From Morella rubra (lineage: Eukaryota > Streptophyta > Magnoliopsida > Fagales > Myricaceae), in NCBI GenBank assembly GCA_003952965.2, contig CM025849.1, positions 14,801,949 to 14,865,948 on the forward strand: a stretch of 64,000 bases of DNA. Reading direction: 5' to 3'. Under the pieces are notes generated by a model. That model made no database searches and was not told the DNA's origin. It saw only the letters and a program-made list of their open reading frames with translations. The first letter of the stretch is position 1, and every line of letters starts with the position of its first letter. Position numbers and translations under genes: made by a program. Shown piece after piece: positions 47,235 through 58,469 of the stretch.

Positions 47235-50219
47235 AATTTTTCTCTAAGGTTATTGACTCTAGCGCCACTGAACATATGACGGGTTTGTCTAGCTCTTTAT
47301 CTAATTATACACCTATCTCTTCACTCCAGAGTGTTAGCCTTGCAAATGGTTCCTTAGCTTCCGTTGAACGTTCAACACTCATCATCTCAATTCTGATATC
47401 AATTTATTGTTTGTTCGCCATATTCATGATTTTCCTTTTAATTTGTTGTCTATTAGTCAACTTACCAAAACTTTCCAGTGTTCTGTCACCTTTTATCATT
47501 CTTTATGTATCCTTCAGGATCTCAAGACAAAGAGTACGATTGGTATGGGGTATGAAGTTGGTGGTCTCTACTACTTGGATATAACACCAGGACCTCCTCC
47601 CTGCGCTCTGCAGTCTTCTCTGTCCCCTCTCAAGTGGCATTGTTGTCTAGGTCATCCTTCTCTTTCGATTTTCAAATGTCAAGTTGAAGGTCTTAGTCAT
47701 GTGACCTCTTTTTCTTGCAAGGTGTGTCAAATTAGTAAGCATTGTCGTTCGTAGTTTTTGTCTTATACTTAGAGTCATATTTTATAATTTTTTTGAATGG
47801 GTCCATTCAAATGTCTGGGGTCCATTTCATATACCTTCTAATAAATTTCGGTATTTTGTGACATTTGTAGATGATCATTCTCGTATGACATAGTTATTTT
47901 TTATGCAATCCAGATCTAACCTTTTTTTGTGTTTACACTATTTTGGTAAGAGGTCAAAACTCAAATTGGTCATCCCATTCGCATTCTTCGATCAAATAAT
48001 ACCAAAGAATATATATCTTTTTTCAGATAAAGGGATTCCCCATCAAACGTCTTGTGCTCACCCCCTAACAAAATGGGGTTTGTTGAACGTAAGAATCGTC
48101 ACTTTATGGATGTCACTAAGACTCATGCTCCAGACGTAGGTTCCGAAATAATTTTGTGGTGATGTTGCTCTCACAGCCTATCATCTCATTAATCGGATGC
48201 CCTCTTTTACTTTAGCTGGTACTTCTCCTTACTTCATCCTGTTTCCCAACTCTCCAGTTTTTCCAATTCCTCCTAGGATTATTAGGGTGTGTTTGCTATG
48301 TGCACAACTTGGGTCCAAGGTTTGACAAACTTGATCACAGGATTACTCGTTGTGTGTTTCTAGGTTACTCTTGAAATCAAAAAAGTATCGGTGTTATAAT
48401 CCTACTCATCAATGCTACTTTATTATTGCTGACGTTATGTTTAACGAGTCTACCCCTACTTTCTCCATTTGTCCCTCTTCTTCTGCGAGTAATCCTCCAT
48501 CCTTTCCCGTTCTCGTCCCACTTCCATGTCTCTCGCCACCTTTACCCTTTCTAGTTCTCGTGCTACTTATGTGTCCCTCGCCTCCTCTAGATAATCCTTT
48601 TTCCAGTTCCATTACAAGTGTATTCTCGTCGTCCACGACCACCACCTATTATGCTTCCAGCCATCTACCTCTAACTCTTCAGATCCTGAGTTACCAGATG
48701 GTACCTCTTCTCTGCCTATTGCCCTTCAAAAAGGTACTCGTACTTGTGTCACCAAACATCCCATTAGTCAGTTTGTTTCCACTCACTCTCTATCTCTTTT
48801 CTCCTATTTTACTTCACAACTTTCCACATTTCTATTCATAAGACAATGCAAGATGCCTTATCTGATTCGGGAGGATAGTCATGGAAGTCAAAATGGCTGC
48901 TTTACACCAGAATGGGACTTGGGACCTTGTTCCCCTCTCTTCTGGTAAACAAGTTGTTGGTTGTAAGTGGGTGTATATCGTCAAATTTAATCCAGATGAC
49001 TCTATTGAGCGCTTGAAGCCGATTGGTGGCTAAAGGGTATACTCAGATCCTATGGTATTGATTATGAGGAGACTTTTTCTCCGGTTGCCAAGATCTTTCT
49101 ATTCGGATTGTTCTTTCTCTGGCTGCTAACCTTGACTGGCCTTTGTTTCAGTTAGATGTTAAGAATGTCTTCTTACATGGTGACTTGCTTGAGGAGGTCT
49201 ATATGGAGCAACCACCTGGGTTTGTTGCTCAGGGGGAGTATCGAAACACTGTGTGCAAGTTGAAGAAGGCCTTGTATGGCCTCAAGCGGTCACCAAGAGC
49301 ATAGTTGGAAAGTTCTCTAGTGCTATGGTAGAATTCAACCTTAAGCACTGCCAAACTGATCATTCCATTTTTACTTACATACTACTGCTGAATGTATTGT
49401 TCTTGTTGTATATGTTAATGACATTGTGATTACAAGGAATAATTCTCATGGTATTGCTAAATTGAAACAGTTCTTACAACAGAAGTTTCATACCAAAGAT
49501 TTGGGCAAACTTCAATATTTTCTTACCATAGGTTGCTAGATCCAAGAAAGGTATTGCTTTGTCTTAGAGGAAATATGTCCTTGATTTGTTGGAGAAACTG
49601 GCTTATTAGTGGTTGACCGGTTGATGTGCCCATGGATCCTAATATTAAACTTTTGAAGGATGATGGTGATGTATTTGATGAACCTAACAGGTATCGATAG
49701 TTGGTGGGTAAGCTCAATTATTTGACCATAACAAGAAAAGATATTTCATATGCTGTGAGTGTGGTTATTCAGTTTCTAGAAGCTCCTCGAGTGCCTCATT
49801 GGGATGCTATTATGCGTATTATCAGTTTTCTGAAACGAGCTCCTAGACTTGAATTATTGTATAGACCAATGGGCATCTTATAGTGGAGGGCTTTTTACTG
49901 ATGCTGATTGGGCAGGTTCTCTTCTAATCACAGGTCTACTATCGAGTATTGTACTTTTCTAAGAGGTAATTTGGTGACATGGAAAAGCAAGAAGCAAATA
50001 GTAGTTGCGAGATCTAGTGCAAAAGCAGAATACAGGGTCATGGCTCACACCTCTAGTGAGATAACTTGGATGAAACAGTTTCTTCAAGAGATTGGTTTTC
50101 CACCTTCAACTCCAATCCCATTGGATTATGATAATCAAATTGCCCTACATATTGTTTCTAATCCAGTTTTCCATTAAAGGACCAAGCATATTGAATTTGA
50201 CTATCATTTCGTTCATGAC
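47235..50219 (+). pseudogene. Copia polyprotein remnant (PR-INT-RT-RNase H)
   Basis: The protease motif is altered (DSSATEHMTG where DSGA is usual) at about 47245. A GAG-pre-integrase block (WHCCLGHPSLSIFK) lies near 47635. Integrase scraps are at about 47970-48120, including VERKNRHFMDVTKTH. RT blocks run from about 48890 ([31 protein letters not shown] near 49150; [10 protein letters not shown] near 49270). The catalytic box at 49411-49422 reads YVND instead of YVDD. RNase H is at 49700-50219 (SSAKAEYRVMAHTSSEITWM). Frame changes and stops interrupt all domains. The serine/proline-rich open frame at 48350-48841 is the variable linker between integrase and RT, not a gene. Confidence 0.82.
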
Positions 50220-50259
50220 AAAATAATGGTTGGAGATATATACACCCACTATGTTCAGC

Positions 50260-51259
50260 NNNNNNNNNNNNNNNNNNNNNNNNNNNNNNNNNNNNNNNNN
50301 NNNNNNNNNNNNNNNNNNNNNNNNNNNNNNNNNNNNNNNNNNNNNNNNNNNNNNNNNNNNNNNNNNNNNNNNNNNNNNNNNNNNNNNNNNNNNNNNNNNN
50401 NNNNNNNNNNNNNNNNNNNNNNNNNNNNNNNNNNNNNNNNNNNNNNNNNNNNNNNNNNNNNNNNNNNNNNNNNNNNNNNNNNNNNNNNNNNNNNNNNNNN
50501 NNNNNNNNNNNNNNNNNNNNNNNNNNNNNNNNNNNNNNNNNNNNNNNNNNNNNNNNNNNNNNNNNNNNNNNNNNNNNNNNNNNNNNNNNNNNNNNNNNNN
50601 NNNNNNNNNNNNNNNNNNNNNNNNNNNNNNNNNNNNNNNNNNNNNNNNNNNNNNNNNNNNNNNNNNNNNNNNNNNNNNNNNNNNNNNNNNNNNNNNNNNN
50701 NNNNNNNNNNNNNNNNNNNNNNNNNNNNNNNNNNNNNNNNNNNNNNNNNNNNNNNNNNNNNNNNNNNNNNNNNNNNNNNNNNNNNNNNNNNNNNNNNNNN
50801 NNNNNNNNNNNNNNNNNNNNNNNNNNNNNNNNNNNNNNNNNNNNNNNNNNNNNNNNNNNNNNNNNNNNNNNNNNNNNNNNNNNNNNNNNNNNNNNNNNNN
50901 NNNNNNNNNNNNNNNNNNNNNNNNNNNNNNNNNNNNNNNNNNNNNNNNNNNNNNNNNNNNNNNNNNNNNNNNNNNNNNNNNNNNNNNNNNNNNNNNNNNN
51001 NNNNNNNNNNNNNNNNNNNNNNNNNNNNNNNNNNNNNNNNNNNNNNNNNNNNNNNNNNNNNNNNNNNNNNNNNNNNNNNNNNNNNNNNNNNNNNNNNNNN
51101 NNNNNNNNNNNNNNNNNNNNNNNNNNNNNNNNNNNNNNNNNNNNNNNNNNNNNNNNNNNNNNNNNNNNNNNNNNNNNNNNNNNNNNNNNNNNNNNNNNNN
51201 NNNNNNNNNNNNNNNNNNNNNNNNNNNNNNNNNNNNNNNNNNNNNNNNNNNNNNNNNNN
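50260..51259. other. Assembly gap (1,000 N)
   Basis: Exactly 1,000 N, so most likely a placeholder of unknown true size. It hides the 3' end of the copia element and the left end of the pararetrovirus remnant. Open frames running through it are artefacts. Confidence 0.98.
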
Positions 51260-51709
51260 TATATGATTTTGCTATCATGATATTATTGGGATTGCAGGGA
51301 AGAGATTGAGTTTTATCTTTATCTTTTGACGTTTCTTGAACTTTTTGACTAAAAGTCTTATCCATGAAGGGAAGAGGAGGTAGTGGTGTGACTTAAGGAA
51401 TATTGCCAAGAAGAGTATATGTATTGTGAAGAGGAACAGTGCCAAGACGAAGAGAAGGTCTAGGCATATGTGATGGAGATGGGCCGCGAGGCTGAAAAGG
51501 AGGGAATAAGTTATCTGATAGGAAATCCATAGTGGTTAATTTACGGGAAGTATTGAAAGGTTATGAAGAAGAAGCAGAAGATTTATAAGAACTCATTTGC
51601 CCTGTAAAAATTCACGAGTAAGAAAATCAGGGAGTGAGTTGGATTCACCTTTAATATATTCAATATAAAAATAAAAAATAGATAAAATGCCTTGCTAGCG
51701 AGCAAAGAG

Positions 51710-53035
51710 TGTTGGCTTTTAGTCACAATCAATGTTTTGATGATAACAATAGAAGGAATTGAGATGTGAAGCAAAGCGGATCCAAAATGAGCACGAAGCG
51801 ATCAAGTAACATCTCCTTCAATGGAAGTGCTCTTAAAGTGAAGACTCAAGATGCTAGGGTAATCTTTGTAACTCTAAGTCTTCATCTTTAACAAGGATTT
51901 GAACCACACACTTGCATATTTCTTCAAAACTTGCATGAAATGTTTTACCTCTTGTTTTGAAGATTTAAAAATATTTTTAAATGGCTTTAAAATATCCCAA
52001 TCAAATTCCCAAACTTTTTATATACTTATGGAAAGTTAGTCTTTAAAATTGGGTATTTTAAGTTGGTCAAAATTGTGGTTTTTAAAACAACCGGATCATG
52101 TGCTTAAGTTGAGGAGGTCGACCGGCTCATGTAGCGGTCGACCGGTATTCAACCGCTTGGTACAGCGGTCGACCGGTTGGTTTGAAAAAGTTTAAAAAAG
52201 AGTCGTTCTGACTTCTGACATTATGACCGTTGTGTAACGTAAACCTGCAGCGGTCGACCGGTTCATGTAGCGGTCGACCGGTTCATCAAGATTTTTTAAC
52301 AGCTCGACTCCAACGGCTATAAACGGCTATTTTTCTTATGAGGCCTATATAAAGCCATTCCTACGCCTTTTAAAACAAGCTGAAAAAACAAAATCATTTT
52401 GCAAAAGCTAAGAGTGATCTAAAACCTTTCAATCCTTGTTCAAACATCATTCACACATAATCAACACTTTCACATCCTTGTTGTTGTGTGAAGCTTAAGA
52501 GATAGAAATTTCTATTGTAATATCTACTCCATCAAGGGAGTTTTAGTGAGCATTTTCGTTCATCCCTATACACTATTAAGAGAGTGATTCTCTTGTTTCC
52601 TTTTGGTGAGGTTTGTTCATCAAAAGAAGGAGTTTAGAGAGGTTTGTTCTCAAACTCGTTCTTGAGGCTTGAAGAGGTGTTTCTCAAGCTCAAGTGTAAG
52701 GAAACTTTCCCTTGGTTGAAGGGAGCATAGTGAAAAAAACCTCAAGGCTCGGTAAAGGAGCTTGAGGGGTGGATGTAGGCGGGTTTGCCGAACCACCTAA
52801 AAATCTTGTGTTTGCTTCTCTTCCCTTATCTCATTACATTGTGCTATTAGTTTCTTATCCTAAGTTTTATTTCTCTATTTAAGTTGCAATATATATTCTT
52901 GTGTTCAATCTTTTATTGCAATCACTTCTTTTTGTGAGACTTATAGCTAGCAAACACTTTCTAAAGGGTGAGTTTCGAAAAAGTTTTGAAACCCAATTCA
53001 CCCCCTCTTGGGTTGCCTTAATCCTAGGATTTACA
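51710..53035 (+). mobile_element. Solo LTR (copia/SIRE-like), 1,326 bp
   Basis: Starts TGTTGGCTTTTAGTC and ends ...GGATTTACA, flanked by an exact 5-bp duplication AAGAG (51705-51709 and 53036-53040). It contains a TATA box (TATATAAA, 52346-52353), five GGTCGACCGG boxes and the CCCAATTCACCCCCTCTTGG-like stretch common near the 3' end of long plant copia LTRs. No internal retrotransposon sequence adjoins either side, so it is the product of LTR-LTR recombination. It interrupts the pararetrovirus RNase H region, which is collinear on either side. Confidence 0.85.
52116..52281. repeat. Five GGTCGACCGG boxes in the solo LTR
   Basis: Copies at 52116-52125, 52136-52145, 52167-52176, 52252-52261 and 52272-52281, about 70 bp upstream of the LTR TATA box. 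The core GGTCGACC is palindromic. Spacing is about 20, 31, 85 and 20 bases. Confidence 0.92.
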
Positions 53036-53433
53036 AAGAGATGTTTAGAGGCAAGATTTTCACGTCTTTTAACAGAATGTCTTTAGCAGTTTGCAATTGA
53101 CACGTATCAAAAATTTTTGATTTAGCAAATCATCTTGGAAATTTAGAAATACAAAGAACAATAGATAAAATTTCTTGTTTGACAGTGCTATATTTTGTTG
53201 TGTAGGATTCCATGCACTAGAATGAAAGCAAACAATTTGTTCGTTATCCATGCTATGTATGCGTTGTTTGAGTATGCCACCATATCTAATATTTAATGCA
53301 TCAGTTTCAATAATTTTGAATGCAAAAGGAGATGCAATGCTTAAACAAGATAAATGTTTAACATGCAGTTTAATTTATTTGACAATATCAATATGCACAG
53401 AAGTCCATGGAGGGAGCTTATATATATATATAT

Positions 53434-53766
53434 GGGAAAAATACACTTTTCACCCACAAACTACCAGGGAAGTGACACATTACACCCTAAACTACCATCT
53501 TTAACACATTGCACTCTTCAACTACCTCTTTCGCACACATAGCACCCTCCATCCATATTTACCGTCAGTTTGGACGGATTTCTCTCCCACGTGCAAGGCA
53601 CCTGCATGTTTATCTGGTAAATTTACGTTTTTAACCCCGAAACTCTTTCCAGCATGAATTTTTACGAACCTTTCCCTCTCTGTCCTCTTTCTTTCGACTT
53701 TTCCTGCTGCGCAGTGTTTCCTTCGAACTTTCGCACTTTTTGTTGCAACGAGCACATCTATGCTCA
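53434..53766. repeat. Left terminal inverted repeat of MULE-2
   Basis: About 333 bp, inverted copy of 58470-58800. A long identical block runs through CTCCATCCATATTTACCGTC and GGCACCTGCATGTTTATCTG. Open frames inside it are mirrored in the other repeat and are not genes. Confidence 0.92.
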
Positions 53767-54410
53767 TCAAATTGGTCCTGCGGGCTGCGAGTACCCAACT
53801 TCATCGACCCAGGTAGGGAAACTTCTTACCACATGTGCAGTGGAATAATTTGTAGTCAAAGGAGGCTAGGGTTTAAAAGTTAATGGTATTTAGAAGTCAA
53901 AGGAATTTCTACCATATGTCTCTCTGTTTGCTGCGATTGCATGCAAAAGTGCATGATTTGGCTGTTTAAAATTGTTGTTTTTGCTAACCACATGTTGAAA
54001 AGTTAGCCCATTTTTAAAATTCCCTTTGTCGGCTTGCCACACGACAACCATTTCTTCTTCATGAGGTTATTATATTGTGGTCCCTATCTTGTTTGACACA
54101 ATGCGTTAGAGTGGTCCCCCACATTCATATTACTAAATTATTGTGTTCTTTAATCTTTACGGTGGGCACCTATTATAGCTTTAACATTTGTGCTCATAAA
54201 ACAGACAAAGCCACGTTGTCATGAAATGGACCATTGACGTTAGTTATTTAGTTATATTCATGTTAAATTGTCCAACTTTTTTTTTTCCAAAATATTAAAT
54301 TTAGGTAGATTTATGTGGATTGCATAATAAGCTTAAAATGATAATCATCTCTATAAATATATAAATAGATAAAGCATGATTCTATTTCAGGCTTAATATT
54401 TTTACTCCTT

Positions 54411-57400
54411 GTGCACCTTAATTATGCAGGTGCATCCTTTAGAATACCATACGTGCTGGGATGCTTGTTTTTAAGGTTCATTTTGGAGGGAGATTCAATC
54501 GAGACTATGGGCAGTTATGTTGGGGGAGATGTGGATGAATACGACGAGCCATTCGACTCCGATTGTCTTTTATTTTTTGAGATTGAAGACATAGTCAAGC
54601 GTTACGGATACAAACTTGGGGATCTCATATGCTACAAGCTGCCTGGAAAAAGCTTAGATGACGGGTTGCTATTAGTCTCTTCTGACCATGACGTGCTACA
54701 AATGGTGAGCTATCATGAAGGCGAGCATGTGGTGGTACTCTACGTAGTCTCATTTGCTGCCACTGTTGGAGGAGATGTTGGAGGACAAAATGACGAAGAA
54801 TTAGATGAAGAAGAAGAACATCGACGCTTGGGTGTTAATGATCCCTTTTGGGACGAAGTTATCAGCATCGACGAAGAATTGTTTGATGTTGAAGTCGATG
54901 TCACCTCATCCAGTAACAATGAGGGAGTTGGTGCATCCACTCAAGAGGCTGAAATTTTGCGAAAAGGAAAAGAAGTTATTGAGAAAATCGATGACGATGG
55001 TTGCCACTCATCTCCACATGTACAAGATATTGTGGAAGCTGAAATTGAAGCTGAACCATCTGTGTCTTCTACAAATAATCCCCTAAAGTGGCCTGAGGAC
55101 ATCGACGAAGGTATGTCCTTCACTTCTAGTTAATATATTTGTTGTAAATCGGTAACAATGAATTGAATGCATGACTATAAACTAATTAGTTATTTTTTGT
55201 ATTGTAGATGATAATTCTGACATGGTAAGGAGTGATGTGATTGTATCTCCAGTAGCAAGCAACGAGGAAGAGGTTGGATCACATTATCATGACCCTTACA
55301 GTGGACCTGACTTTCATCAGTCCGACATGGCAGCCCCGGTGTTGTCAAACTTGCTAAAATTTCCATCTGTATAGACCTTTAGAGATGTTGTTCGTGAGGC
55401 AAATCTATTAAGAGGGAAGGATGTTAAGTTCAAGAAAAATTGTAGCGATAAATGTATCGTCGTGTGTAGGGAAGAGAGATGTGACTACCGTATATACGCT
55501 CGTTGGATGAGCCAGGAGAAGACTTTCCAAATCAGGTCATGCAACCCCACTCACTGTTGTACCAGGAAGTATAGAAATTCTATTGTAAACTCCAAGTGGA
55601 TTGCAAATAGATTCCTTGAGCAGTTTAAGTCCCAACCAAATTGGCCAGTTGATGCAGTCTCCCAAGAGGTGAAGAGCAGTGGAAGGTTGACATAAACGAC
55701 AGTCAAATATATAGGGCAAGGAGGAAGGCTCGAGCAATGGTATACGGGAAGCATAAGGAACAATACAAACAACTATGGGATTATTGTGCAACATTAAGGC
55801 ACACCAATAAAGGGAGTTGTATTCTAGTTAAGGTGGAGAGAATAGGTCGTGAGCTACTCCCTACTTTTCAGCGTCTTTACGTGTCCTTATCAGCTACGAG
55901 AGATGGGTTTAAGGTAGGGTGTCGCCCAATAATCGGCCTGGATGGGTGCTTCCTTAAGGGACCCTTCAAAGGGCAGTTACTTTCTGCAGTTGGTCGGGAT
56001 GCTAACGACAATATGTACCCTATTTGCATGGCTGTCGTAGAAGCTGAAACGAAGGACAGTTGGACTTGGTTTTTGGAGACCCTCATTTCTGACCTAGGCC
56101 AACAACCCCTTGGTGGATGGACATTCATTTCAGACCGTCAAAAGGTATGTTTATTATTATTTTTGATAAGTAAAAGCCATGTTTATTATAAAAGCAAATA
56201 AACATGATTAACAGGAATTGAAAATTAAATAGGCAGCACATAGACCAAGTAAAGAGTATATCTAATATATTTGACTCACGAAGCATTCGCCTATATGTGA
56301 TTGCAGGGGCTAGTTCCGAGTTTTGAGGTAGTGATGCCCCTGGTGGACCATCGTATATGCATCAGGCACTTGTATGCCAATTTTAGAGATGCTGGCCATC
56401 GCGGTAAAGCCTTGAAAGATAAATTATGGGCAGCTGCAGCCTCTTATACTGAGAATCAATGGCGTCATGAGATGGAGGAGTTGAAAAAGTTGAGCGTGCC
56501 GGTGTGGAAGTACTTGTCCAAGATTGACCCGAGTATGTGGTCCCGAGCATGGTTCCACACGCACTCCAAATCTGATTTGCTTGTCAACAATTTGACTGAG
56601 TGCTTTAATTCTTACATCATCAAGGCGCGTGATAAGCCCATCATCACGATGATCGAGATGATAAGAAAAAAATTAATGCGCCGATACCAACTGAAAAGAG
56701 ATGGGATGCAAAAAATGAAAGACCATATTTGCCCCAAAATACTTGAGAAATTGGAGGCAGCGAGTGAGGAATCGTGCAATTGTCTTTCCACTTATGCTGG
56801 AAATGGTTTATTTGAAGTAGAACATCAAAATCATCAATATGTTGTTGACTTAAGGGCAAGGACGTGTGGGTGTCGCAAGTGGGATATGACGGGAATCCCG
56901 TGTGCTCATGCATTTTCTACTATTTTGTATGACGGAGGGAAGCCGGAAGACTATGTTCACCTATACTATAGCCGGGATATGTATATTCTTTCATATGAGC
57001 CCATTATACACCTAATGTCAAGTGAGGATCAGTGGATCCCCACTATGTATGATCCTGTAGAGCCTCCAAATGTGCGGGTACAACCAGGAAGGCCTAAAAA
57101 ATTGAGAATTCGGCAAGTGGATGAGCCAGTTAACCCTTATAGGGTTAGAAAAGGAGGTACACGTTTAAGGTGTAAGGAATGCCGAGAACTTGGGCACAAT
57201 TCTAGGACTTGTCAAAAGAGAAAAAGGGCTGCAATGAGATTTGCAGGTGCAACAGCAGGTGGTGCGGGGTTTGCTACTGCCACGTCAGAATTGATTGCCC
57301 TTGGAGTAATCTCAGACAATGTTGATGCTACTCAGAGCATGGCTACAGGAACAACCAAGGTTAGTCTCGCTGTTTGTTATTAATTCTTCATGTATTAAGG

Positions 57401-57903
57401 AGCAAAATTTATGACTATTAGTAGCTGGAAATGACAGTCATCTGCCACTAAAAAATCTACTAAAGGGAGCACAAGCCGCAAAGGAAGAACATCTCAGCAT
57501 GGAGAATCTAACAATCTCTCTCCACAAGTGCCAACAGGGACAGCCAGAACATCTCAGCATGGAGAATCTAACAATCTCCCTCCACAAGTGCCAATAGGGA
57601 CAGCCTCTGGAAATAATCATGGCCAAGTAATCACGACCACAATAATTTATAGCATTATCCCAAATGAGCTTTTGTTTTTTTATGATTGTTATTTGTACTG
57701 AGTTTTTATTTTTTGAACAGCAATCTCCTCAGAGCAAGAGGAACGATGTAAGAAGATCTATTGGGGCATGGGGCACTCCTGGTATATCCACAATTGCGAC
57801 TGCTACCTGTCAGTCCTCACATGTTGTGGTACCAACAGTTCAACAGGCGATAAAGCAAATGGAAGCCAAAAACAAAGGAAAAAAGCCTATATGGCAATAC
57901 TAG
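54411..57903 (+). pseudogene. MULE-2 MuDR-type transposase, nearly intact
   Basis: Exons 54411-55110, 55208-56144, 56307-57359, 57438-57626 and 57721-57903, all with GT/AG junctions. Order: N-terminal PB1-like domain (DSDCLLFFEIEDIVKRYGYK) and acidic linker; MuDR DNA-binding region (TFRDVVREANLLRGKDVKFK, then CDYRIYARW); DDE core with DGCFLKGPFKGQLLSAVGRD, a second Asp in FISDRQK, CIRHLYANF and LTECFNSYI; SWIM finger CGCRKWDMTGIPCAH; CX2CX4HX4C knuckle CKECRELGHNSRTC; low-complexity tail ending KKPIWQY. About 1,020 codons. Two lesions: a TAG stop at 55372-55374 and a single-base deletion near 55674. The start is uncertain (54411, or in-frame ATG at 54510). The enzyme would excise and insert the element in the nucleus. 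Confidence 0.88.
57486..57605. repeat. 60-bp in-frame tandem duplication in the transposase tail
   Basis: Two copies with period exactly 60 (57486-57545, 57546-57605), both encoding an ARTSQHGESNNL-type 20-residue unit. A few substitutions separate them. Confidence 0.92.
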
Positions 57904-58469
57904 GACTATGGAAAATGTTGGGAATGTTATTGGCTCTTATGGAATATGTTATCACCACTTTTGTTTTGTATTGATGTTGGATATTAGGATGACTTGTTTT
58001 GGGATTTGGTGATGTAATTTTGACGTAAGATCTTATGGTCCATGTTTTGAATTCGGGGAACAATGTTGACTGTTTTGGGAACAACGATGTGTAATTCCAA
58101 AGAAATCTGTTTTGGCTGTTTAAGCTCTGTTCTTTGAGTTCAGACCATTTTTTTCACAAGATTTAATTTGTTTTAGCTGTCCTCTCACTGAATGCTCTCG
58201 AACAAAAAGGTCAAATGTAGCTTGAAGTTTCAAAGGAGAAGCTGCACGGTAACATAATGCTTTTACTCTGAACGACGCAAGTTGCAAGGCATAAAGTCGT
58301 GCAGTGTTCTTTTCCTTTTTCTTTTGGTTGTTTTTCTTATTTATGAAAATGGAAGTAAACAAGTCCAGCAACAAAATCATTAAATAAATGGAAGTAAACA
58401 AGTCCAACAACAAAATCATGCACTTTTGCAACAAAAATAGGGAAAGTTCGAAGGAAATGCTATCTGGGT

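Larger units (their letters stand above)
45783..50259 (+). mobile_element. Ty1/copia LTR retrotransposon, decayed, cut by the gap
   Basis: The probable 5' LTR ends ...CTCCAACA at 45910, followed by a primer-binding site. An LTR-like TATATATTGGATGTG promoter region precedes it, but the LTR start is not resolved (45783 is a guess). Inside, protease, GAG-pre-integrase, integrase, reverse transcriptase and RNase H follow in the copia order. The gag region (46000-47200) is unrecognisable. The 3' end and 3' LTR, if present, lie in the assembly gap. Many stops show that it is an inactive copy. Confidence 0.82.
51260..53433 (-). mobile_element. Endogenous pararetrovirus (Caulimoviridae-like) remnant
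   Basis: Read on the - strand from 53420 downwards, the sequence encodes a decayed RT-connection/RNase H region of the plant pararetrovirus type: ASPFAFKIIETDALNIRYGG near 53290-53350, then an HSSAWNPTQQN stretch near 53200 and QDDLLNQKFLIRV near 53110-53150. The last part of the domain (NSLPDFLTRE) lies at about 51610-51640, beyond a solo LTR that interrupts it. A stop and a Ser/Pro-rich frame (51365 into the gap) follow, perhaps a downstream viral frame. Frameshifts and stops are frequent, so this is a dead fossil. Movement, coat and most polymerase regions are absent from the window. The right edge coincides with a TA microsatellite. Confidence 0.68.

Noticed and set aside
48350-48841. 163-codon Pro/Ser-rich frame
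   Set aside because: It lies between integrase and reverse transcriptase of the copia element, where a low-complexity linker is expected, and has no other support.
50145-51365. Open frames of 346-406 codons through the N run
   Set aside because: Artefacts of unknown bases.
53522-53770. 82-codon - strand frame matching a 110-codon + strand frame at 58388-58720
   Set aside because: Both lie in the MULE-2 inverted repeats. The similarity is due to the repeats.
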